Source: Canna indica
Taxonomy: Eukaryota; Streptophyta; Magnoliopsida; Zingiberales; Cannaceae
Length of the DNA stretch: 64,000 nt
Assembly: GCA_034359265.1 (NCBI GenBank)
Contig: CP136897.1
Coordinates: forward strand, 29,189,501 to 29,253,500
Direction of reading: 5' to 3'
The notes under the pieces were generated by a model that saw only the letters and a program-made list of their open reading frames with translations, did no database searches and was not told the DNA's origin. Shown here piece after piece: positions 35,257-45,678 of this stretch. Position numbers and translations under genes: made by a program. Each line of letters starts with the position of its first letter. Position 1 is the first letter of the stretch.

Positions 35257-35624
35257 GATACGCGCTTCTGATCGTCGGCTAATAAGGGTGAGCGTCCGAG
35301 GGAGAGTTCGGGGGTCATTTTCTTCGTCTCTTTGCGCGCCTTTCGGCGCCACGTGAAAAGCTGAAATCGGACAATAATGCACGGAGTTACGCCCGTTTTA
35401 AATGAAAAATAATAATTGAAATGTTATTTTTCTTATTTATTTACAAATTTTAATTTTTCGGGTCGGTTGGTCGATCAAGCCGGCCGTAGAGGTTGCGGTG
35501 GGCCCCGCGGGGGCGATCGACAGCCAAGATTTATGGCGACGACGTCGTCCATTCTTAACGTTTGGTTAGAAAGATTTGTATAAAAAATGATCTTGTCATG
35601 CAATCAAATAGGTAGTAAAAAAAA

Positions 35625-35741
35625 GGTACAACGCGAGGATTTCCCAGGGCGTCACCCATCCTAGTACTACTCTCGGCCAAGCACGCTTAACTTCGGAGTT
35701 CTGATGGGATCTAGAGCGTTAGTGCTGGTATGATCACACCC
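35625..35741 (-). rRNA. 5S rRNA: 5S rRNA copy 77
   Basis: GGTACAACGCGAGGATTTCC, GGGCGTC, CTCTCGGCCAAG, GATCTAGAGCG, GATCACACCC. Confidence 0.82.
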
Positions 35742-36109
35742 GATACGCACTTCTGATCGTCGGCTAATAAGGGTGAGCGTCCGACGAACAACTCGGGGTC
35801 ATTTTCTTCGTCTCTTCGCGCGCGTTTCAGCGCCACGTGAAAAGCTGAAATAATACAATAATGCACGGAGTTACGCCGGTTTTAAACGAAAAATAATAAT
35901 TGAAATGTTATTTTTCTTATTTATTTACAAATTTTAATTTTTCGGGTGTGTTGGACGATCGAGCTGGCCGTAGAGGTTGCGACGGGCCCCGCGCGGGCGA
36001 TCGATAGCCAAATTTTATGGCGACGTCGTTGTCCGTTCTTAACGTTTGGTTAGAAATATTGGTAAAAAAAATGATCTCGTCGTGCAATCAAATAGGTAGT
36101 AAAAAAAAA

Positions 36110-36226
36110 GGTGCAACACGAGGACTTCCCAGGGGATCACCCATCCTAGTACTACTCTCGCCCAAGCACGCTTAATTTCGGAGTTCTGATGGAATCCGGT
36201 GCGTTAGTGCTGGTATGATCGCACCC
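36110..36226 (-). rRNA. 5S rRNA: 5S rRNA copy 78
   Basis: Class A; GGGGATCACCC, CTTAATTTCGG, GATGGAATCC. Confidence 0.88.
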
Positions 36227-36594
36227 ATCATGCATTTCTGATCGTCGGCTAATAAGGGTGAGCGTCCGAGGGACAGCTCGGGGTCATTTTCTTCGTCTCT
36301 TTGCACGCCTTTCAGCGCCACGTGAAAAGCTGAAATCGGACAATGATGCATGGAGTTACGCCCGTTTTAAACGAAAAATAAAAATTGAAATGTTATTTTC
36401 CTTATTTATTTACAAATTTTAATTTTTCGGGTCGGTTGCTCGATCGGGCCTTCCGTAGAGGTTGCGGCGGGCCCCGCGCGGATGATCGACAGCCAAGATT
36501 TATGGCGACGACGTCGTCCGTCCTTAACGTTTGGTTAGAAAGATTGGTAAAAAAAATTATCTCGTCGTGCAATCAAATAGGTAGTAAAAAAAAA

Positions 36595-36711
36595 GGTGCA
36601 ACACAAGGACTTCCCAAGGGGTCACCCATCCTAGTACCACTCTCGCGCAAGCACGCTTCAATTCGGAGTTCTGATGGGATCCGGTGCGTTAGTGCTAGTA
36701 TGATCGCACCC
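36595..36711 (-). rRNA. 5S rRNA: 5S rRNA copy 79 (class B)
   Basis: ACACAAGG, CGCTTCAATTCGG. Confidence 0.83.
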
Positions 36712-37096
36712 GTCATGCACTTCTGATCGTCGGCTAATAAGGGTGAGCGTCCGAGGGACAACTCGGGGTCATTTTCTTCCTCTCTTCGCGCGCCTTTCAG
36801 CGCCACGTGAAAAGCTGAAATCGGACAATAATGCATGGAGTTACGCCCGTTTTAAACGAAAAATAATAATTGAAATGTTATTTTTCTTATTTATTTACAA
36901 ATTTTAATTTTTTGGGTCGGTTGGTCGATCGAGCCGGCTGTAGAGGTTGCGGCGGGCGATCGACAGCCAAATTTTATGGCGACGACGTCGTCCGTCCTTA
37001 ACGTTTGGTTAGAAAGATTGGTAAAAAAAATGATCTCGTCATGCAATCAAATAGGTTAAAAAAAAAGGTGCAACACGAGGACTTCCGAGGGGGTCA

Positions 37097-37104
37097 CCCA
37101 TCCT
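37097..37104. other. Left target-site duplication CCCATCCT
   Basis: This 8-bp word belongs to 5S box C (RNA 80-87) and is repeated directly after the element at 37763. Confidence 0.9.
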
Positions 37105-37116
37105 TAGGGGTGAGCA
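37105..37116 (+). repeat. Left terminal inverted repeat of the transposon
   Basis: TAGGGGTGAGCA, the exact reverse complement of 37751-37762. Confidence 0.9.
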
Positions 37117-37312
37117 TCGGTTCGGTTCGGTTAAAAACCGAACCGAAAATTCGGTTAACCGAACCGAACCAAAGTAAAAGTTTTAACCGTTTACCGAACC
37201 GAAAAAATTCGGTTAATTCGGTTCGGTTAACCGAATTTTCGGTTCGGTTCGGTTAATTTGGTTCGGTTAACCGAAAAGGTAAAAAAAAAAAAAATCAAAG
37301 CATGTATGAGGA

Positions 37313-37375
37313 CGCGTACCCGGCCAGCTGAGATTTAAACTTTAATTTTTACCCTTCTAACCATCTTAGCAAACA
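37313..37375 (-). other. Second, more degenerate tRNA-like module in the transposon
   Basis: The minus strand reads GCTAAGATGGTTAG (37357-37370), then GTTTAAATCTC (37330-37340), echoing the A/B-box order and spacing of the module at 37448 in the same orientation. The similarity is partial. Confidence 0.25.
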
Positions 37376-37447
37376 TTACTATCAATTTATATATAACTAA
37401 CACCTATTATATATATATCTAATGTTAAATAAATATTATTACAAAAG

Positions 37448-37511
37448 ATGGGATTCGAACCCGGGCCGGCGGAAATACTAAAGTTAACACTTAACCATCA
37501 AGACAAATGCC
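37448..37511 (-). other. tRNA-like module with A- and B-box motifs, inside the transposon
   Basis: On the minus strand GATGGTTAAGTG (within 37483-37500) resembles a tRNA A box, and GGGTTCGAATCCC (37450-37462) is a good B box. Their spacing is close to that in tRNA genes. An intact cloverleaf is not evident, so this is a tRNA-derived remnant or chance resemblance rather than a working tRNA gene. Confidence 0.4.
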
Positions 37512-37529
37512 AAGATCTAAAATATCTAT

Positions 37530-37573
37530 TATTATATATATATATACATATACATATATATATACATATATAT
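37530..37573. repeat. TA/CATA microsatellite in the transposon
   Basis: Alternating TA with CATA interruptions, about 44 bp, between the tRNA-like module and the right subterminal repeats. Confidence 0.8.
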
Positions 37574-37750
37574 TCGGTTAATTCGGTAAATTAACCGAAC
37601 CGTCGGTTAATTTACCGAACCGAACCGAAAACCGAACCCAAAATTTTTTTTAACCGAAAACCGAACCAAAATTAATTCGGTTAATTCGGTTCGGTTAAAT
37701 CGGTTTCGGTTCGGTCGGTTTCGGTTCGGTTTCGGTGAATCGGTAAAGTT

Positions 37751-37762
37751 TGCTCACCCCTA
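37751..37762 (-). repeat. Right terminal inverted repeat of the transposon
   Basis: TGCTCACCCCTA, ending directly at the right target duplication. Confidence 0.9.
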
Positions 37763-37770
37763 CCCATCCT
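37763..37770. other. Right target-site duplication CCCATCCT
   Basis: Exact partner of the word at 37097. Removing the element and one copy restores a 117-nt gene, which confirms the element ends. Confidence 0.9.
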
Positions 37771-38217
37771 AATACTACTCTCGCCCAAGCACACTTAACT
37801 TCGGAGTTCTGATCGGATCCGGTGCGTTAGTGCTGGTATGATCGCACCCATCATGCACTTCTGATCGTCGGCTAATAAGGGTGAGCGTCCGAGGGACAGC
37901 TCGGGGTCATTTTCTTCGTCTCTTCGCGCGCCTTTCAGCGCCACGTGAAAAGCTGAAATCGGACAATAATGCACGGAGTTACGCCCGTTTTAAATGAAAA
38001 ATAATAATTGAAATGTTATTTTCCTTATTTATTTACAAATTTTAATTTTTTGGGTCGGTTGGTCGATCGAGCCTACCGTAGAGGTTGCGGCGGGACCCAC
38101 GCGGGCGATCGACAGCCAAATTTTATGGTGACTACGTCGTCCGTCCTTAACGTTTGGTTAGAAAAATTGGCAAAAAAAATAATCTCGTCGTGCAATCAAA
38201 TAGGTAGTAAAAAGACA

Positions 38218-38334
38218 AGTGCAACACGAGGACTTCCCAGGGGGTCACCCATCCTAGTACTACTCTCGCACAAGCACGGTTAACTTCGAAGTTCTGATGG
38301 GATCCGGTGCGTTAGTGTTGATATGATCGCACCC
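38218..38334 (-). rRNA. 5S rRNA: 5S rRNA copy 81
   Basis: AGTGCAAC, CGCACAAGCACGGTT, TTCGAAG, GTGTTGATATG. Confidence 0.82.
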
Positions 38335-38702
38335 GTCATGCACTTCTGATCGTCCGCTAATAAGGGTGAGCGTCCGAGGGACAACTCGGGGTCATTTTCT
38401 TCGTCTCTTCGCGCGCCTTTCAGCGCCACGTGAAAAGCTAAAATCGGACAATAATGCACGGAGTTACGGCTGTTTTAAACGAAAAATAATAATTGAAATG
38501 TTATTTTTCTTATTTATTTACAAATTTTAATTTTTTGGGTCGGTTGGTCGATGGAACCGGCCGTAGAGTTTGCGGCGGGCCCCGCGCGGGCGATCGACAG
38601 CCAAATTTTATGGCGACGATGTCGTCCGTCCTTAACGTTTGGTTAGAAAAATTGGTAAAAAAAATGATCTCGTCGTGCAATCAAATAAGTAGTAAAAGAA
38701 AA

Positions 38703-38819
38703 AGTGCAACATGAGGACTTCCCAAGGGGTCACCCATCCTAGTACTACTATCACCCAAGCACGCTTAACTTCGGAGTTCTGATGGGATCCGGTGCGTTAG
38801 TGCTGGTATGATCGCAACC
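38703..38819 (-). rRNA. 5S rRNA: 5S rRNA copy 82
   Basis: AGTGCAACATGAGG, AAGGGG, CTACTATCACCC, CGCAACC. T-run T5-C-T4 overlaps the gene end. Confidence 0.81.
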
Positions 38820-39188
38820 GTTATGCACTTCTGATCGTCGGCTAATAAGGGTGAGCGTCCGAGGGAGAGTTCGGGGGTCATTTTCTTCATCTCTTCGCGC
38901 GCCTTTCAGCGCCACGTGAACAGCTGAAATCGGACAATAATGCACGGAGTTACGCCTGTTTTAAATGAAAAATAATAATTGAAATGTTATTTTTCTTATT
39001 TATTTACAAATTTTAATTTTTCGGGTCGGTTGGTCGATGGAGCCGGCCGTAGTGTTTGCGGCGGGCCCCGCGCGGGCGATCGACAGCCAAATTTTATATT
39101 GACGACGTCGTCCGTCTTTAACGTTTGGTTAGAAAGTTTGGTAAAAAAAACGATCTCGTCGTGCAATCAAATAGGTAGTAAAAAAAAA

Positions 39189-39305
39189 GGTGCAACGCGA
39201 GGACTTCCCAGGGGGTTACCCATCCTAGTACTACTCTCGCACAAGCACGCTTAACTTCGAAGTTCTGATGGGATCCGGTGCGTTAGTGCTGATATGATCG
39301 CACCC
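39189..39305 (-). rRNA. 5S rRNA: 5S rRNA copy 83
   Basis: ACGCGAGG, GGGTTACCC, CGCACAAG, TTCGAAG, CTGATATG. Confidence 0.83.
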
Positions 39306-39673
39306 GTCATGCACTTCTGATCGTCGGCTAATAAGGGTGAGCGTCCGAGGGAGAGTTCGGGGGTCATTTTCTTCATCTCTTCGCGCGCCTTTCAGCGCCA
39401 CGTCAAAAGCTGAAATCGGGCAATAATGCACGAAGTTACGCATGTTTTAAACGAAAAATAATAATTGCAATGTTATTTTTCTTATTTATTTTCAAATTTT
39501 AATTTTTCGGGTCGGTTGCTCGATCGAGCCTGCCGTAGAGGTTGCGGCGGGCCCCGCGCGGACGATCGACAGCCAAGATTTATGGCGACGACGTCGTCCG
39601 TCCTTAACGTTTGGTTAGAAAGATTGGTAAAAAAATGATCTCGTTGTGCAATCAAATAGGTAGTAAAAAAAAA

Positions 39674-39790
39674 AGTGCAACACGAGGACTTCCCAAGGGG
39701 TCACCCATCCTAGTACCACTCTCGCGCAAGCACGCTTCACTTCGGAGTTCTGATGGGATCCGGTGCGTTAGTACTAGTATGATCGCACCC
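39674..39790 (-). rRNA. 5S rRNA: 5S rRNA copy 84 (class B)
   Basis: AGTGCAAC, CGCTTCACTTCGG, GTACTAGTATG. Confidence 0.82.
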
Positions 39791-40145
39791 GTCATGCACT
39801 TCTGATGGTTGGCTAATAAGGGTGAGCGTCCGAGGGACAACTCGGGGTCATTTTCTTCCTCTCTTCGCGTGCCTTTCAGCGCCACGTGAAAAGTTGAAAT
39901 CGGACAATAATGCACGGAGTTACGTCCGTTTTAAACGAAAAATAATAATTGAAATGTTATTTTTCTTATTTATTTACAAATTTTAATTTTTCGGGTCGGT
40001 TGGTCGATCGAGCCGGTCGTAGAGGTTGCGGAGGGCGATCGACAGCCAAATTTTATGGCGACGACGTCGTCCATCCTTAACGTTTGGTTAGAAAGATTGG
40101 TAAAAAAAATGAGCTCGTCATGCACTCAAATAGGTTAAAAAAAAA

Positions 40146-40262
40146 GGTGCAACATGAGGACTTCCCAAGGGGTCACCCATCCTAGTACCACTATCGCGCA
40201 AGCACGCTTCACTTCGGAGTTCTGATGGGATCCGGTGCGTTAGTACTAGTATGATCGCACCC
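40146..40262 (-). rRNA. 5S rRNA: 5S rRNA copy 85 (class B)
   Basis: ACATGAGG, CCACTATCGCGC, CTTCACTTCGG. The spacer lacks TAGTAA before the T-run (ATAGGTTAAAA). Confidence 0.81.
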
Positions 40263-40619
40263 GTCATGCACTTCTGATCGTCGGCTAATAAGGGTGAGCG
40301 TCCGAGGGACAACTCGGGGTCATTTTCTTCCTCTCTTCGCGCGCCTTTCAGCACCACGTGAAAAGCTGAAATCGGACAATAATGCACGGAGTTACGTCCG
40401 TTTTAAACGAAAAATAATAATTGAAATGTTATTTTTCTTATTTATTTACAAATTTTAATTTTTCGGGTCGGTTGGTCGATCGAGCCGGTCGTAGAGGTTG
40501 CGGCGGGCGATCGACAGCCAAAAATTTATGGCGACGACGTCGTCCGTCCTTAACGTTTGGTTTGAAAGATTGGTAAAAAAAATGAGCTCGTCATGCACTC
40601 AAATAGGTTAAAAAAAAAA

Positions 40620-40736
40620 AGTGCAACATGAGGACTTCCCAGGAGGTCACCCATCCTAGTACTACTCTCGCCCAAGCACGCTTAACTTCGGAGTTCTGAT
40701 CGGATCTGGTGCGTTAGTGCTGGCATGATCGCACCA
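40620..40736 (-). rRNA. 5S rRNA: 5S rRNA copy 86
   Basis: AGTGCAACATGAGG, CAGGAGGTC, GATCGGATCTGG, GGCATGATCGCACCA (first RNA base changed). Confidence 0.8.
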
Positions 40737-41104
40737 GTCATGCACTTCTGATCGTCGGCTAATAAGGGTGAGCGTCCGTGGGATAGCTCGGGGTCATTTT
40801 CTTCGTGTCTTCGCGCGCCTTTCAGCGCCACGTGAAAAGCTGAAATCGGACAATAATGCACGGAGTTACGCCCGTTTTAAACGAAAAATAATAATTGAAA
40901 TGTTATTTTCCTTATTTATTTACAAATTTTAATTTTTCGGGTCGGTTGGTCGATCGAGCCGTCCGTAGAGGTTGCGGCGGGCCCCGCGCGGGCGATCGAC
41001 AGCCAAGATTTATGGCGACAACGTCGTCCGTCCTTAACGTTTGGTTAGAAAGATTGGTAAGAAAAATGATCTCGTCGTGCAATCAAATAGGTAGTAAAAG
41101 AAAA

Positions 41105-41221
41105 AGTGCAACATGAGGACTTCCCAAGGGGTCACCCATACTAGTACTAGTATCGCCCAAGCACGCTTAACTTCGGAGTTCTGATGGGATTCGATGCGTT
41201 AGTGCTGGTATGATCGCAACC
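41105..41221 (-). rRNA. 5S rRNA: 5S rRNA copy 87
   Basis: Partner of 38703 at 2,402 bp; CATACTAGTACTAGTATCG, GATTCGATGCG, CGCAACC. Confidence 0.8.
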
Positions 41222-41590
41222 GTTATGCACTTCTGATCGTCGGCTAATAAGGGTGAGCGTCCGAGGGAGAGTTCGGGGGTCATTTTCTTCATCTCTTCGC
41301 GCGCCTTTCAGCGCCACGTGAACAGCTGAAATCGAACAATAATGCACGGAGTTACGCCCGTTTTAAACGAAAAATAATAATTGAAATGTTATTTTTCTTA
41401 TTTATTTACAAATTTTAATTTTTCGGGTCGGTTGGTCGATGGAGCCGGCCGTAGAGTTTGCGGCGGGCCCCGCGCGGGCGATCGACAGCCAAATTTTATG
41501 GCGGCGACGTCGTCTGTCCTTAACGTTTGGTTAGAAAGATTGGTAAAAAAAATGATCTCATCGTGCAATCAAATAGGTAGTAAAAAAAAA

Positions 41591-41707
41591 GGTGCAACGC
41601 GAGGACTTCCCAGGGGGTCGCCCATCCTAGTACTACTCTCGCACAAGCACGCTTAACTTCGAAGTTCTGATGGGATCCGGTGCGTTAGTGCTGATATGAT
41701 CGCACCC
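41591..41707 (-). rRNA. 5S rRNA: 5S rRNA copy 88
   Basis: Partner of 39189: ACGCGAGG, GTCGCCC, CGCACAAG, CTGATATG. Confidence 0.83.
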
Positions 41708-42078
41708 GTCATGCACTTCTGATCGTCGGCTAATAAGGGTGAGCGTCCGAGGGACAGCTCGGGGTCATTTTCTTCGTCTCTTCGCGTGCCTTTCAGCGCC
41801 ACGTGAAGAGCTGAAATCGGACAATAATGCACGGAGTTACGCCCGTTTTAAATGAAAAATAATAATTGAAATTCTATTTTTCTTATTTATTTACAAATTT
41901 TAATTTTTCGGGTCGGTTGGTCGATCGAGCCGGCCGTAGAGGTTGCGGCGGGCCCCGCGCGGGCGACGGACAGCCAAATTTTATGGCGACGACGTCGTCC
42001 GTCCTTAACGATTGGTTAGAAAGATTGGTAGTAAAAAAAATGATCTCGTCGTGCAATCAAATAGGTAGTAAAAAAATC

Positions 42079-42195
42079 GGTGCAACACAAGGACTTCCCA
42101 GGGGGTCACCCATCCTAGTACTACTCTCGATCAAGCACGCTTAAGTTCGAAGTTTTGATGGGATCCGGTGCGTTAGTGCTGGTATGATCGCACCC
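42079..42195 (-). rRNA. 5S rRNA: 5S rRNA copy 89
   Basis: ACACAAGG, CTCTCGATCAAG, CTTAAGTTCGAAGTTTTG. Its spacer has an extra GTA (TTGGTAGTAAAA), shared with 44512 and 47990. Confidence 0.83.
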
Positions 42196-42563
42196 GTCAT
42201 GCAATTCTGATCATCGGCTAATAAGGGTCAGCGTCCGAGGGACAGCTCGGGGTCATTTTCTTCGTCTCTTCGCGCGCCTTTTAGCGCCACGTGAAAAGCT
42301 GAAATCGGACAATAATGCACGGTGTTACGCCCGTTTTAAACGAAAAATAATAATTGAAATGTTATTTTTCTTATTTATTTACAAATTATAATTTTTCGGG
42401 TCGGTTGGTCGATCGAGCCGGCCGTAGAGGTTGCGTCGGGCCCCGCGCGGGCGATCGACAGCCAAATTTTATGCCGATGACATCATCCGTCCTTAACGTT
42501 TGGTAAGAAAGAGTGGTAAAAAAAATGATCTCGTCGTGCAATCAAATAGGTAGTAAAAAAAAA

Positions 42564-42680
42564 GGTGCAACACGAGGACTTCCCAAGGGGTCACCCATCC
42601 TAGTACCACTCTCGCGCAAGCACACTTAAGTTCGAAGTTCTGATGGGATCCGGTGCGTTAGTGCTAGTATGATCGCACCC
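42564..42680 (-). rRNA. 5S rRNA: 5S rRNA copy 90 (class B)
   Basis: CACACTTAAGTTCGAAG across the A box. Confidence 0.83.
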
Positions 42681-43048
42681 GTCATGCACTTCTGATCGTC
42701 GGCTAATAAGGGTGAGCGTCCGAGGGACAACTCAGGGTCATTTTCTTCGTCTCTTCGCACACGTTTCAGCGCCACGTGAAAAGCCGAAATCGGACAATAA
42801 TGCACGGAGTTACGCCCGTTTTAAACGAGAAATAATAATTGAAATGTTATTTTTTCTATTTATTTACAAATTTTAATTTTTCGTGTTGGTTGGTCGATCG
42901 AGCCGGCCGTAGAGGTCGCGGCGGGCCCCGCGCGGGCGATCGACAGCCAAATTTTATGGCGACGACGTCGTCCGTCCTTAACGTTTGGTTAGGAAGATTG
43001 GTAAAAAAAATGATCTAGTCATGCAATCAAATAGGTAGTAAAAAAAAA

Positions 43049-43169
43049 GATGCAATGCGAGGGAGGACTTCCTAGGGGGTCACCCATTCTAGTACTACTC
43101 TCGCCCAAGCACGCTTAACTTCGAAGTTCTGATGGGATCCGATGCGTTAGTGCTGGTATGATCACACCC
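43049..43169 (-). pseudogene. 5S gene with 4-nt tandem duplication
   Basis: 121 bp: GCGAGGGAGGACTTCC carries GGAG or an equivalent word twice near RNA 103-106, in helix V. Also GATGCAATGCG, CTTCCTAGG, CATTCTAG, GATCACACCC. Probably non-functional. Confidence 0.75.
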
Positions 43170-43538
43170 AATATGCACTTCCGATCGTCGCCTAATATGG
43201 GTGAGCATCTGAGGGAGAGTTCGGGGGTCATTTTCTTTGTCTCTTTGCGCGCCTTTCAGCGCCACGTGAAAAGCTGAAATCGGACAATAATGCACGATGT
43301 TACGCCCGTTTTAAACGAAAAATAATAATTGAAATGTTATTTTTCTTATTTATTTACAAATTATAATTTTTCGGGTCGGTTGGTCGATCGAGCCGGCCGT
43401 AGAGGTTGCGGCGGGCCCCGCACGGGCTATCGACAGCCAAATTTTATGGCGACGACGTCGTCCGTCCTTAACGTTTGGTTAGAAAGAATGGTAAAAAAAA
43501 AGATCTCGTCGTGCAATCAAATAGGTAGTAAAAAAAAA

Positions 43539-43655
43539 GGTGCAACACGAGGACTTCCGAAGGGGTCACCCATCCTAGTACCACTCTCGCGCAAGCACGC
43601 TTAACTTCGGAGTTCTGATGGGATCCGGTGCGTTAGTGCTAGTATGATCGCACCC
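43539..43655 (-). rRNA. 5S rRNA: 5S rRNA copy 92 (class B)
   Basis: CTTCCGAAGGGG, otherwise the typical class B haplotype. Confidence 0.86.
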
Positions 43656-44023
43656 GTCATGCACTTCTGATCGTCGGCTAATAAGGGTGAGCCTCCGAGG
43701 GACAACTCGGGGTCATTTTCTTCGTCTCTTCGCGCGCGTTTCAGCGCCACGTGAAAAGCTGGAATCGGACAATAATGCACGGAGTTACGCCCGTTTTAAA
43801 CGAAAAATAATAATTGAAATGTCATTTTTCTTATTTATTTACAAATTTTAATTTTTTGGGTCGGTTGGTCGATCAAGCCGACTGTACAGGTTGCGGCGGG
43901 CCCCGCGCGGGCGATCGACAGCCAAATTTTATGGCGACGACGTCGTCCGTCCTTAACGTTTGGTTAGAAAGATTGGTAAAAAAAATGATCTCGTCGAGCA
44001 ATCAAATAGGTAGTAAAAAAAAA

Positions 44024-44140
44024 GGTGCAACACGAGGACTTCCGAAGGGGTCACCCATCCTAGTACCACTCTCGCGCAAGCACGCTTAACTTCGGAGTTC
44101 TAATGGGATCCGGTGCGTTAGTGCTAGTATGATCGCACCC
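44024..44140 (-). rRNA. 5S rRNA: 5S rRNA copy 93 (class B)
   Basis: CTTCCGAAGGGG, GTTCTAATGGG. Confidence 0.85.
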
Positions 44141-44511
44141 CTCATGCACTTCTGATCGTCGGCTAATAAGGGTGAGCGTCCGAGGGACAACTCGGGGTCA
44201 TTTTCTTCGTCTCTTCGCGCACGTTTCAGCGCCACGTGAAAAGCTGGAATTGGACAATAATGCACGAAGTTAAGCCCGTTTTAAACGAAAAATAATAATT
44301 GAAATGTCATTTTTCTTATTTATTTACAAATTTTAATTTTTCGGGTCGGTTGGTCGATCGAGCCGGCCGTAGAGGTTGCGATGGGCCCCACGCGGGCGAC
44401 GGACAGCCAAATTTTATGGCGACGACGTCGTCCGTCCTTAACGATTGGTTAGAAAGATTGGTAGTAAAAAAAATGATCTCGTCGTGCAATCAAATAGGTA
44501 GTAAAAAAATC

Positions 44512-44628
44512 GGTGCAAGACAAGGACTTCCCAGGGGGTCACCCATCCTAGTACTACTCTCGATCAAGCACGCTTAAGTTCGAAGTTTTGATGGGATCCG
44601 GTGCGTTAGTGCTGGTATGATCGCACCC
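44512..44628 (-). rRNA. 5S rRNA: 5S rRNA copy 94
   Basis: GCAAGACAAGG, CTCGATCAAG, CTTAAGTTCGAAGTTTTG. Confidence 0.82.
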
Positions 44629-44994
44629 GTCATGCAATTCTGATCGTCGGCTAATAAGGGTCAGCGTCCGAGGGACAGCTCGGGGTCATTTTCTTCGTCT
44701 CTTCGCGCGCCTTTCAGTGCCACGTGAAAAGCTAAAATCGAACAATAATGCACGGAGTTACGCCCGTTTTAAACGAAAAATAATAATTGAAATGTTATTT
44801 TTCTTATTTATTTACAAATTTTAATTTTTCGGGTCGGTTGGTCGATCGAGCCGGCCGTAGAGGTTGAGGCGGGCCCCGCGCGGGCGAACGACAGCCAAAT
44901 TTTATGGCGACGACGCCGTCCGTCCTCAACGTTTGCTTAGAAAATTGGTAAAAAAATGATCTCGTCGTGCAATCAAATAGGTAGTAAAAAAAAA

Positions 44995-45020
44995 GGTGCA
45001 ACACGAGGACTTCCCAGGGG
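44995..45020 (-). pseudogene. 5S remnant, 26 nt (RNA 92-117)
   Basis: Only the 3' end remains, up to CCCAGGGG, joined to spacer AAAGATTGG. The following spacer piece leads straight to the next full gene 82 bp away. Duplicated at 48474. Confidence 0.92.
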
Positions 45021-45076
45021 AAAGATTGGTAAAAAAAATGATCTCATCGTGCAATCAAATAGGTAGTAAAAAAAAA

Positions 45077-45193
45077 GGTGCAACACGAGGACTTCCCAGG
45101 GGGTCACCCATACTAGTACTACTCTCGCCCAAGCACGCTTAACTTCGGAGTTCTGATGGGATCCGGTGCGTTAGTGCTGGTATGATCGCACCC
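45077..45193 (-). rRNA. 5S rRNA: 5S rRNA copy 96 (near consensus)
   Basis: Class A with one change, CATACTAG for CATCCTAG (box C). Confidence 0.92.
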
Positions 45194-45561
45194 ATCGTGC
45201 ACTTCTGATCGTCGGCTAATAAGGGTGAGCGTCCGAGGGATAGCTCGTGTTCATTTTCTTCGTCTCTTCGCGCGCATTTTAGAGCCACGTGAAAAGCTGA
45301 AATCGGACAATAATGCACGGAGTTACGCCCGTTTTAAACGAAAAATAATAATTGAAATGTTATTTTTCTTATTTATTTACAAATTTTAATTTTTCGGGTC
45401 GGTTGGTCGATCGAGCCGGCCGTAGAGGTTGCGGCGGGCCCCGCTCGGGCGATCGACAGCCAAATTTTATGTCGACGACGTCGTCCGTCCTTAACGTTTG
45501 GTTAGAAAGATTGGTAAAGAAAATGATCTCGTCGTGCAATCAAATAGGTAGTAAAAAAAAA

Positions 45562-45678
45562 GGTGCAACACGAGGACTTCCCAGGGGGTCACCCTTCCTA
45601 GTACGACTGTCGCCCAAGCACGCTTAACTTCGGAGTTCTGATGGGATCCGGTGCGTTAGTGCTGGTATGATCGCACCC
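45562..45678 (-). rRNA. 5S rRNA: 5S rRNA copy 97
   Basis: CCCTTCCTAGTACGACTGTCG is the only altered block. Confidence 0.88.

Larger units (their letters stand above)
37105..37762. mobile_element. Non-autonomous hAT-like transposon (MITE), 658 bp
   Basis: The element interrupts a 5S gene. It has perfect 12-bp terminal inverted repeats (TAGGGGTGAGCA and TGCTCACCCCTA), flanked by an 8-bp target duplication CCCATCCT. An 8-bp duplication and ends starting TAGGG fit the hAT superfamily. Subterminal zones (about 37117-37270 and 37574-37745) are packed with GGTTCGG/CCGAACC motifs in both orientations. The centre is AT-rich, with a TA microsatellite and two tRNA-like modules. No transposase frame is present, so it depends on an autonomous relative. 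Orientation is arbitrary. It is the only sequence in the window that is not 5S rDNA. Confidence 0.88.
37067..37849 (-). pseudogene. 5S gene interrupted by the hAT-like transposon
   Basis: Gene parts lie at 37067-37104 and 37763-37849. Subtracting the element and one 8-bp duplication gives exactly 117 nt, so the gene was full length when hit. The insertion falls in box C (RNA 80-87). Other changes are CTTCCGAGG, CACACTT and GATCGGATCC. Class A. Confidence 0.93.
38650..41732. repeat. Higher-order duplication, 2,402-bp offset
   Basis: About 38650-39330 recurs at 41052-41732. Markers are the interrupted T-run AAAAGAAAAAGTG before the gene, GTGAACAGCTG in the spacer, CGATGGAGCCGG or a close variant, and the CGCACAAG plus GCTGATATG genes at 39189 and 41591. 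Confidence 0.75.

Noticed and set aside
37005..37256. 83-codon frame across the left end of the transposon
   Set aside because: It starts in 5S spacer and ends in subterminal repeats. It has no resemblance to a transposase and is an accident of the insertion.
37448..37511. Functional tRNA gene in the transposon
   Set aside because: Only A- and B-box-like words are visible; I could not draw an acceptor stem or a convincing anticodon arm.
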